Assembly: GCA_937928405.1 (NCBI GenBank)
Contig: CALFWZ010000241.1
Coordinates: 1-37,316, forward strand
Origin: an uncultured Saprospiraceae bacterium
GTDB taxonomy: Bacteria > Bacteroidota > Bacteroidia > Chitinophagales > Saprospiraceae
Direction: 5' to 3'
DNA length: 37,316 bases
Of this stretch, positions 23,756 through 30,169 are shown in pieces; position 1 is the stretch's first letter; every line of letters begins with the position of its first letter. A program made the translations under genes and the position numbers. The notes beneath the pieces were generated by a model. That model had not been told where the DNA came from, did no database searches, and saw only the letters and a program-made list of their open reading frames with translations.

Positions 23756-25024
23756 TTATTCTTTGTACTTTTTAAAAATAATGCAACCATTTACATCGCC
23801 AAAACCAAAACTTGCTTTGGCCACGATATTTACGGGTTGTTTAATAAGCGCTTCTGGAATCCGTTCGCGTCCAATCAACGCTTCAATTTCTGGATGCAAG
23901 TCGTCGGAGTTGATAGAAGGAAAAATGAAATCCTCCTTAATTTGCAATATACTCGCTACACTTTCGATAGATCCAGATGCTGAAAGACAATGTCCGGTGG
24001 TTGATTTTAAGGCGTTAATATACGGAAAATCACCACCATTTAAATTTAATGCCAATGTCCAATTCTGAATTTCTGTTGGATCTTTAATAGTTGCGGTAAG
24101 GTGACCATTGATGGTGTCAATTGCTGAAGGAATAATCCCTGCATCTGTGATGGCATCTTGAATACAACGTTGCACAGCAGCGGAATTAGGAGCCGTCATG
24201 GTACCACCGTTTCTTTGTCCACCTGAGTTAACGGATCCTCCGATTATTTCGGCATAGATGTTGGCATTTCTATCCAAAGCACTCTCCAGCGATTCTAAAA
24301 CCATCGCACCCGCGCCGCTACCTGGAACAAATCCCGAAGCGGTGGAACTCATAGGTCTAGAGCCTGATTTGGGGGAGTCGTTATGACGTCGAGTGAGTAC
24401 CCGCATGGCATCAAATCCGCCCCAAACATATGGCCCGTCTTCACTGCTACTACCTACCAACATTCTTTTTGCCTTTCCCAATCGTATTCGATCATAGCCC
24501 ATCAAGATGGCTTCTGTTCCCGTGGTACAAGCAGAAGAATTGGTGGTGACTTGATTGCCCAAACCCAACATGCCACCAAGGTAGGCACTGACTCCGCTGG
24601 TCATGGTTTGTGCCACTACCGTACTACCTAGTCGTCTAACTTTGTGCGCATCGACTCCATAAATCGCTTCCCGAAATCTTTCTACTCCAGAGGTGCCTGC
24701 GCCAAAAATAGTTCCGCTCTCAAAATCCGCTTCATCGCTAATGTCTAATCCTGCATCTTTCCATGCATCCACCCCTGCAATACATCCGTAGAGCACACTC
24801 GCGCTATTAAAATTTCGCAATTGTAATTCTGTAAAATATGCCCGTTTTTTTTCTTCTGATATTTTTGGAATACCTCCGATGCAACAAGAAAATCCAAGAT
24901 CTTTTAGATGAGGATAGAATTCGATACCAGACGTTCCGGATTTAAGCGCAGTGGTAAATGCCTCTAATCCTACGCCGTTCGGTGCGACTACGCCCATGCC
25001 TGTGATGACTACTCTGGTTTTCAT
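23756..25024 (-). CDS. FabF-like beta-ketoacyl-ACP synthase of the lipid cluster
   Basis: This 422-residue thiolase-fold enzyme performs decarboxylative chain extension on ACP. All catalytic residues are present: C166 in NSSACTTGTEA, H308 in INGHLTAT, K340 in ALKSTTGH and H345 in the same stretch. The first His lies in GHLTAT rather than the usual AHGTxT, so it is a divergent clade, not the housekeeping FabF. It is a single ketosynthase with no chain-length-factor partner, unlike aryl polyene or aromatic type II PKS clusters. Its ATG overlaps the stop of the upstream one-TM gene in an ATGA, and the ACP gene follows 11 bases on. Its likely job is to build the acyl chain that primes the type III PKS (inference). 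Confidence 0.93.
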   Translation of the reverse strand: MKTRVVITGMGVVAPNGVGLEAFTTALKSGTSGIEFYPHLKDLGFSCCIGGIPKISEEKKRAYFTELQLRNFNSASVLYGCIAGVDAWKDAGLDISDEADFESGTIFGAGTSGVERFREAIYGVDAHKVRRLGSTVVAQTMTSGVSAYLGGMLGLGNQVTTNSSACTTGTEAILMGYDRIRLGKAKRMLVGSSSEDGPYVWGGFDAMRVLTRRHNDSPKSGSRPMSSTASGFVPGSGAGAMVLESLESALDRNANIYAEIIGGSVNSGGQRNGGTMTAPNSAAVQRCIQDAITDAGIIPSAIDTINGHLTATIKDPTEIQNWTLALNLNGGDFPYINALKSTTGHCLSASGSIESVASILQIKEDFIFPSINSDDLHPEIEALIGRERIPEALIKQPVNIVAKASFGFGDVNGCIIFKKYKE

Positions 25025-25650
25025 TTATAATTCAATTTTACCGTCAATTCTTTTGTTCTTTCTCCACAAATTTCTTTGGCGATTGCAATAGTTCTAGGGT
25101 ATCTTCTTTTCGAAATTAAAATTTCAATTTGGCATTCTTTTTTTAAATCAATAAACCTAAAGGCTGGGTTCCAAATTCCTTCCTTGTCTTGAAATTCCCA
25201 TTTTTCACTCCCTAGAGAGGAAACATCTAGTTTTGCAATTCCAATAATATCATTTAAAGGTTTCCAATTTATTAAACTTTCAATCCGATATTCAATTGAA
25301 GTGCTATCGTTCGATTTTATCTGCAGCGCATTTGTAAATATCGTATCGTTTCTTTCTTCGGTTCCAGTAAAAGTGGCTTTTTTATTTTGCCCTAAAATTT
25401 CTCTGTAAACAACTTCTTTATCTCTTTTTAAATTCTTTTTAATTCTTCTTTCAGCCGTTATTTTACTTGTTCTTTTTATAGATTCCCCTAATTCTTTAAA
25501 CGCAATGATTACGAATAATAAATATCCTATTAGTACCATTAGAGGGATTCCAACAACAATGGCACAAGCTATTTTACCTCTTCTTTCTTTGATCTCATTT
25601 TTTGATAGCGTCATATTTCTACCTCGCTCTGTTTTTAATTCAATTTTCAA
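25021..25650 (-). CDS. One-TM protein of unknown function within the lipid cluster
   Basis: The frame allows 209 residues from 25650, but a second ATG at 25614 (197 residues) has a GAGG-type sequence seven bases ahead and is equally likely. There is one membrane helix (about residues 28-51), a basic stretch after it (RRIKKNLKRDK) and a beta-rich extramembrane domain to the C-terminus. I recognise no family and no catalytic motif. It sits between the dehydratase and ketosynthase genes and its stop overlaps the ketosynthase start by four bases, so it is translated with the pathway. With positively charged residues on both sides, its orientation is unclear. A scaffold, product-binding or immunity-like role are all open. 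Confidence 0.72.
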   Translation of the reverse strand: MKIELKTERGRNMTLSKNEIKERRGKIACAIVVGIPLMVLIGYLLFVIIAFKELGESIKRTSKITAERRIKKNLKRDKEVVYREILGQNKKATFTGTEERNDTIFTNALQIKSNDSTSIEYRIESLINWKPLNDIIGIAKLDVSSLGSEKWEFQDKEGIWNPAFRFIDLKKECQIEILISKRRYPRTIAIAKEICGERTKELTVKLNYK

Positions 25651-25676
25651 ATACCGTAAAGAGATTCACAAATCGT

Positions 25677-25693
25677 TCTGCGCCCTCTGCGCC
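25677..25693. repeat. Short direct repeat TCTGCGCC x2
   Basis: TCTGCGCC occurs at 25677-25684 and 25686-25693 in the 82-base gap between the dehydratase gene and the one-TM gene. The GC-rich tract stands out from its AT-rich surroundings and looks like a remnant of the CTCTGCGCC-type intergenic repeats found in many bacteria. Confidence 0.4.
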
Positions 25694-25732
25694 TTTATGA
25701 GACCCCTATTTTAATCTTTAGGTATCACCAAA

Positions 25733-26176
25733 CTACAATTTCATCATCCCCGCAATCTTTCCTCGACAAACCAATTCCTCTTTCTCATTAAACATCTCCA
25801 CGTGGCATTTCAATTTATTCATTCGAAAATATTCCTTTTTACTGACTACTTTGACTTTTTCATTAGGATAAACTGGAATGTAAAAACTCATTTCTGTGGA
25901 AACGAGGGCAATTTTGGTATTGGTTAAATTTAAATTTTTACTGGTCAAACTTAATAGATAAATCCCGTAGGCGACTAAGCCAATCTGGGCCATGGTTTCT
26001 GTCAAAATTACACCAGGAGTAACAGGATTATTTTTAAAATGTCCTTCATAGAAATAGGCTGATTCGTGATACGTATAGCTACCTGAAATTCCCTCCTTGT
26101 CTACTTCGTGTAGCTCATCCACAAAGAGGAAGGGAGGTTCATAAGGTAGTAAGGAAATTATTTTCTCGAAGGTCAT
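25733..26176 (-). CDS. FabZ-like 3-hydroxyacyl-ACP dehydratase
   Basis: This 147-residue single hotdog-fold protein should remove water from 3-hydroxyacyl-ACP. The FabZ signatures are LPYEPPFLFVD at residues 10-20 (usually LPHRYPFLLVD), the catalytic His in YEGHFKNNPVTPGV (H46) and the Glu in ILTETMAQIG (E60). Its length matches FabZ. It lies 38 bases after the enoyl-reductase-like gene. No ketoreductase is encoded in the cluster, so the 3-hydroxy substrate would come from the housekeeping FabG. Confidence 0.92.
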   Translation of the reverse strand: MTFEKIISLLPYEPPFLFVDELHEVDKEGISGSYTYHESAYFYEGHFKNNPVTPGVILTETMAQIGLVAYGIYLLSLTSKNLNLTNTKIALVSTEMSFYIPVYPNEKVKVVSKKEYFRMNKLKCHVEMFNEKEELVCRGKIAGMMKL

Positions 26177-26214
26177 TAGTGGCTTTTTGTATGGTTGTTA
26201 AATTTTTTTTGGGA

Positions 26215-27012
26215 CTATTGCAGATGTTCTCCTCCCGTAACAGGAATTACTGTGCCGGTGATCCAAGCGGCTTCGTCTTGGCATAAAAGGTAAACGGCGT
26301 TGGCAATATCTTCCGGAGTAGTCAGTCTTTTAAATGGATTTCTGGCTAAGGCATGGGATTTTAATTGCTCGCTGCCAGGAATCAACCGAAAGGAGGCGGT
26401 GTCTGTTACACCTGCTTGTAGGCAGTTGGCCCGAATGCCAAAAGGTGCCAACTCCAAAGCAATATTCCTTGTGAGTGATTCTAATACTGCCTTGGCAGCG
26501 GAGATGGCCGCGTAATTAGGCCAAGCTTTACTGTTTCCATTGCTCGTAAAACTTAATACCCTTGCATCTTCAGAAAATAAATTGTTTTTATAAATATCTT
26601 TGGTCCAATCGTATAAACTGATGGCCATGTTTTCGATCGTTAAATGCAAATCGTCGTTGGCTAATTCGGGTAAATCTGTCGATTGCATTGGTTTTAAATT
26701 CCCTTTGGCGATGCTATGAACTAAGGTTTTTACTTTTCCTTTGGTCTCTAAGTATTCTTTTAAACTTTCTATGACCTCCGCTCTTTTTTCGGGTTTAATG
26801 GCGTCGATATTAAAATGAATTAATTGGATATTATTTTCGGAAATTAATTTTTTGTAAGCTTCCTCTATCGCTGGGAGTTCCAACCTTCTGGTTCGATAAA
26901 TTAGACATAGGTTCAAACCATGCTTTGCCAATTTCTTAGCAGTCGCCAACCCCAATCCGCTGGAAGCTCCCAAAATTACCGCCCATTCATTTTTACCAAA
27001 AAAATCTTTCAT
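26215..27012 (-). CDS. Enoyl-ACP-reductase-type SDR of the lipid cluster
   Basis: This 265-residue Rossmann-fold short-chain dehydrogenase has a nucleotide-binding loop GASSGLG (15-21) and RTRR at 40-43, which may favour NADPH. The active-site Tyr and Lys are spaced Y167-x6-K174 (NYAAISAAKA), the spacing of enoyl-ACP reductases FabI/FabL, whereas 3-ketoacyl reductases and most SDRs have Y-x3-K. The HSIA motif (99-102) is also FabI-like. I therefore call it a reductase of trans-2-enoyl-ACP, closest in style to FabL. It follows the type III PKS gene by 45 bases and precedes the dehydratase by 38. A ketoreductase or a tailoring role is the alternative. Confidence 0.82.
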   Translation of the reverse strand: MKDFFGKNEWAVILGASSGLGLATAKKLAKHGLNLCLIYRTRRLELPAIEEAYKKLISENNIQLIHFNIDAIKPEKRAEVIESLKEYLETKGKVKTLVHSIAKGNLKPMQSTDLPELANDDLHLTIENMAISLYDWTKDIYKNNLFSEDARVLSFTSNGNSKAWPNYAAISAAKAVLESLTRNIALELAPFGIRANCLQAGVTDTASFRLIPGSEQLKSHALARNPFKRLTTPEDIANAVYLLCQDEAAWITGTVIPVTGGEHLQ

Positions 27013-27057
27013 CTATTTTTAATTCGGCTGATCTTTTCTTAAAATTATTAATTATCC

Positions 27058-28110
27058 TTACCATCTCAATAGCAACCGCTGTGCGGTAAATCCCGGTCCA
27101 AAACTAAGCATCAATCCAACGGCTCCTTTCTCAACACCTTGTTCCATAAATCTTTCCAACACATACAGTACCGTTGCACTTGACATATTACCATATTCTT
27201 TTAAAATGGCTTTCGTATTGTCAATGTTTTTTCCAAGTGCCCCAAATAATTGTTCTACTGTTTGGACAATTTTTTTTCCTCCAGGATGAAAAATCAAATG
27301 ATCAACATCTTCAATCGTCATATTATTCCGTTTCAAAAAAGGAGTTGTAAATTTAGGAAAATGTTCCGCAATTTTTTCAGGAACTTCTTTATCCAATACC
27401 ATTTGCAAACCCGTATTACTCAATTCAAATCCCATCATATGTTCTGCGTCAAAAAAATGGTACATGGCCTCATCGATAATTTCTGGACCTTCTTCGTCTG
27501 GATAGGAGGATAAGATGGTACAAGCGCAACCATCTCCAAAAATCGCAGCGCTGACAATATTCACCATCGAATAATCGTCGAGTTGAAAAGTAGAAGTCGG
27601 AGATTCTACCGCAAGTACCACTGCCCGTTTATTGGGATTCGCTTTTAGAAAATTATTGGCGTAAATCATTCCAGAAATTCCAGCAACGCAACCCATCTCT
27701 GTTACCGGTAATCGGACAATATCTTGTTTCATGTTCAATCGGTTGATCAGATAGGCATCAACGGAAGGAATCATAATTCCAGTACAACTGACCGTGATAA
27801 TAAAATCGATATCCGTCGCTTTTAAATTGGCTTTTTCTAAAGCTTTAACCAAGGCTTTTTCGGCGAGTTTTATGGTTTCTTTTTTGTAAACCGCGTTTTT
27901 TTCTTCGAAAGAAGTTTGCTTAAAAACCTCCTCTGGTCCCATGATAGAGTAGCGTTTATCCACCCCAGCATTTTCAAATAGTTTGATTACTTTCCGTTGG
28001 AAACGATTTTCTTGACCTGCCAACCAAACTTTTAAAAATGGAATAATCTCTTCGGTCGATCTTGAGTGAGCAGGTGATTCGGTGGTAACGGAAGTGATTC
28101 TTACAGACAT
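27058..28110 (-). CDS. Type III polyketide synthase (chalcone/stilbene synthase superfamily)
   Basis: This 350-residue homodimeric enzyme condenses an acyl starter with malonyl-CoA units and cyclises the chain to a resorcinol, pyrone or similar ring. The Cys-His-Asn triad is complete: C141 (TEMGCVAGISG), H275 (LIFHPGGKK) and N308 (EYGNMSSATV), and the GFGPG-type loop near the end reads SFGPGFTAQ. Length and order match bacterial members. Its start overlaps the methyltransferase stop by one base (TAATG), the same methyltransferase and FAD-protein company seen for srsABC-type alkylresorcinol operons. That neighbourhood suggests a long acyl starter rather than an aromatic one. Ring type and chain length cannot be read from sequence. 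Confidence 0.95.
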   Translation of the reverse strand: MSVRITSVTTESPAHSRSTEEIIPFLKVWLAGQENRFQRKVIKLFENAGVDKRYSIMGPEEVFKQTSFEEKNAVYKKETIKLAEKALVKALEKANLKATDIDFIITVSCTGIMIPSVDAYLINRLNMKQDIVRLPVTEMGCVAGISGMIYANNFLKANPNKRAVVLAVESPTSTFQLDDYSMVNIVSAAIFGDGCACTILSSYPDEEGPEIIDEAMYHFFDAEHMMGFELSNTGLQMVLDKEVPEKIAEHFPKFTTPFLKRNNMTIEDVDHLIFHPGGKKIVQTVEQLFGALGKNIDNTKAILKEYGNMSSATVLYVLERFMEQGVEKGAVGLMLSFGPGFTAQRLLLRW

Positions 28111-28841
28111 TATTTAGACATTGTTTTTGAGACTTTAAAAATGATCCATTGAAAGCGAAAAGCCCATTGCCAATTAATACTACTTCTAAAATTAAGTTTA
28201 GCTGCGTATTTTTCCAAATCGGGTCTTTTAAAAGCGCGTAGAATAGAAATCAACCCATCCGTTTTGACGACATGGTTGCGAATAAAAATAGAAATTAATT
28301 GAAAAAGGAAATAGGCTAAAGGATGTCGATGAAGATCATTGATAACCACGCCTATTCGAGCATTTTTACTTAAGGAATTGACAAAACCAATAATGAAATC
28401 ATCTTTGAAATGATGGAGAAATAGCGTGCAGAGTGCAATATCATAGGTTACCTTTTGGAATTCATCAGAAAAAATATCTTGTTGTTCATAAGAGATTTCT
28501 GGATAATCTTGAGATAACTCTCTGGCGTAATTAATGGTAGTTGGATTGGCGTCAATTCCAATCAGCTTAAAATTGAATCCTTTTTTTCTTCCAAAGTTTG
28601 CGGCTTGTCGAAGCATATCTCCATTGCCACAACCGAGATCTAAAATGATGACTTCTTTTTCTTTTGGATTATTTTTTAATAATTGCTGCAAACCAGAAAT
28701 GGTTACGCGATTACCGCCCAACCATTTATTGATAGCAGCGATATGGTCCAAGGCGTCGATCACCAAAGGACCTCCCATTTCAAGGTCGTCCATGATTTCG
28801 GTCTTTTCACTACGATAGGTGGTATCTTGCCAAAAACTCAT
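28110..28841 (-). CDS. Class I SAM-dependent methyltransferase, first paralog of the lipid cluster
   Basis: The 243-residue protein carries the SAM-binding motif LDLGCGNGD (residues 67-75) followed by LIGIDAN, and LFLHHF near motif III. It has no signal peptide. Its start overlaps the FAD-protein stop by four bases and its stop overlaps the type III PKS start by one, so the three are translated as a unit. By analogy with alkylresorcinol operons it would methylate the ring or a hydroxyl of the PKS product (inference). It is clearly homologous over its full length to the methyltransferase at 21465-22190, the most distal gene of the cluster. Confidence 0.9.
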   Translation of the reverse strand: MSFWQDTTYRSEKTEIMDDLEMGGPLVIDALDHIAAINKWLGGNRVTISGLQQLLKNNPKEKEVIILDLGCGNGDMLRQAANFGRKKGFNFKLIGIDANPTTINYARELSQDYPEISYEQQDIFSDEFQKVTYDIALCTLFLHHFKDDFIIGFVNSLSKNARIGVVINDLHRHPLAYFLFQLISIFIRNHVVKTDGLISILRAFKRPDLEKYAAKLNFRSSINWQWAFRFQWIIFKVSKTMSK

Positions 28842-29962
28842 ATAGGGTTTAATTTTTTTCCGTGGGTTTGTTTAATAATTTGTGGCAGTAAAAAAGGAAA
28901 TAGTTTTAAAAATAAAAGAATCGCTTCAGAAAAAATGCCTATCCTAAATAAACGAGCAATAATATGCCCTGACTTTAAACGAGTACCAAATTCCTGCTGC
29001 CAATTTTTAGCATACTGTTTTTCTAGTTCAAGTCGAGATGGAATTTCACCTGTTTTGTATTTCAAAATCAATTGAGAAGCCATCTGACCCGCACTGATGG
29101 CCATGCCCATTCCATTTCCCGCCAAGGGATGAATCATACCTGCTGCATCGCCAACCATCAACACATGATATTCGACTGGATCTTTGGCTGAAAATGAAAC
29201 CTGACTGATGGTTAAGGGTTTGTCAAAAACCATTTCAAATTCCTGAAATGCTTTTTTGAGAAATTTATTTTTAGAGAGTACTTCTTTTTGAAAGGACGAG
29301 ATGTTTTTATGTTTTTTAAATGATTTGAAATCCGCAATATAGCAAATATTGATATGATCATTCTCTACTTTCGAAATTCCGCAATAACCACCTGGGAAAT
29401 TATGCAAACCTACGGCCTCTTCTGGAAAATCCCCTTTGTAATGGGCCTTTACTCCCAAATACGGCGACGGCTTTTTCATAAAATCCCGATCTAATTTTAC
29501 ATCCAAGTTGGAACGTTTACCAAAAGAACCAATGACGAGTTCAGCAGAGAATTGCTCTTTTTTATTAGTAGTAACTATAAATCGATCTTCGTTAAATTGA
29601 ATATCCGTCACTAGTGCCTGATGAATTTTAGCGCCATGTTCACTTGCTTTATTGGCCAACTCAGCGTCAATACAATATCGACTGATACTAAAACCACCCA
29701 ATGGTAGCGTAGTACTAATGGACCGACTGCCTGGGGTACTCAACGTAAAATGGGTAATATTTTTTGCGCCAAAATCAAAAGGATTAAATCCCAAAGAAAC
29801 CAAATAAGGCAGTACTTCATTAGAAATATATTCCCCACAAACTTTGTGTTTGGGATACTCATTTTTTTCAATCAGCAACACCTCCAAGCCTTTCTGTGAG
29901 AGATGCAATGCACTCACCAGACCTGCTAATCCTCCTCCCGCAATGATGACGTCGTATGACAA
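28838..29962 (-). CDS. FAD-dependent oxidoreductase, geranylgeranyl-reductase/FixC-like monooxygenase type
   Basis: This 374-residue flavoprotein has the dinucleotide-binding GGGLAGL (9-15), a CGEYIS motif (42-47) typical of the geranylgeranyl-reductase branch, and the second FAD motif GDAAGMIHPLAGNGMGMAI (about 270-288). The start codon is TTG at 29962: the reading frame has a stop five codons further up and no ATG in that space, and the FAD motif begins only nine residues in. A hydrophobic stretch near the C-terminus (ILLFLKLFPFLLP) could touch the membrane. It is the first gene of the cluster. Likely roles are ring hydroxylation to a quinone precursor or reduction of double bonds in the chain; the sequence allows either. 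Confidence 0.88.
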   Translation of the reverse strand: MSYDVIIAGGGLAGLVSALHLSQKGLEVLLIEKNEYPKHKVCGEYISNEVLPYLVSLGFNPFDFGAKNITHFTLSTPGSRSISTTLPLGGFSISRYCIDAELANKASEHGAKIHQALVTDIQFNEDRFIVTTNKKEQFSAELVIGSFGKRSNLDVKLDRDFMKKPSPYLGVKAHYKGDFPEEAVGLHNFPGGYCGISKVENDHINICYIADFKSFKKHKNISSFQKEVLSKNKFLKKAFQEFEMVFDKPLTISQVSFSAKDPVEYHVLMVGDAAGMIHPLAGNGMGMAISAGQMASQLILKYKTGEIPSRLELEKQYAKNWQQEFGTRLKSGHIIARLFRIGIFSEAILLFLKLFPFLLPQIIKQTHGKKLNPI

Positions 29963-30169
29963 GAAAAAATTATTTTAGTGAAAGAGATGATTCAATACAT
30001 TGTTTGTTAAACAACCTCGATTTGAATAGGTTGTAATTTATACTATTATTAGTTTCGGTACGGACAAATTCAAGCTTGTAGGCAGCAATCTGCGCCAAAT
30101 TTTCGTTTAATTTATACAAACGCTTGTTCATCTTCCTGCCCCGTATTGTCTTCACTTAAATTCGACTGC
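29963..30169. promoter_or_regulatory. Divergent control region between lipid cluster and receptor/A2M operon
   Basis: These 207 bases must hold the promoters of both divergent operons. I find two overlapping dyads: TTGTTT-GTT-AAACAA at 30000-30014, and ACAACCT (30011-30017) with AGGTTGT (30028-30034), 10 bases apart. Both lie 38-72 bases upstream of the FAD-protein start. No exact TAnnTTTG is visible on either strand. A 61-codon minus-strand frame fills much of the region but has no supporting feature. Confidence 0.5.

Noticed and set aside
21465..29962. Flexirubin or aryl polyene cluster
   Set aside because: There is no chain-length factor, DarA/DarB-type pair, ammonia lyase or glycosyltransferase, and the presence of a type III PKS and an enoyl-reductase-type SDR does not fit either pathway.
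29970..30155. 61-codon minus-strand open frame upstream of the FAD oxidoreductase
   Set aside because: It fills the divergent promoter region, has a Lys/Asn-rich composition with no motif, and ends 7 bases before the TTG start. A leader peptide cannot be excluded but has no support.
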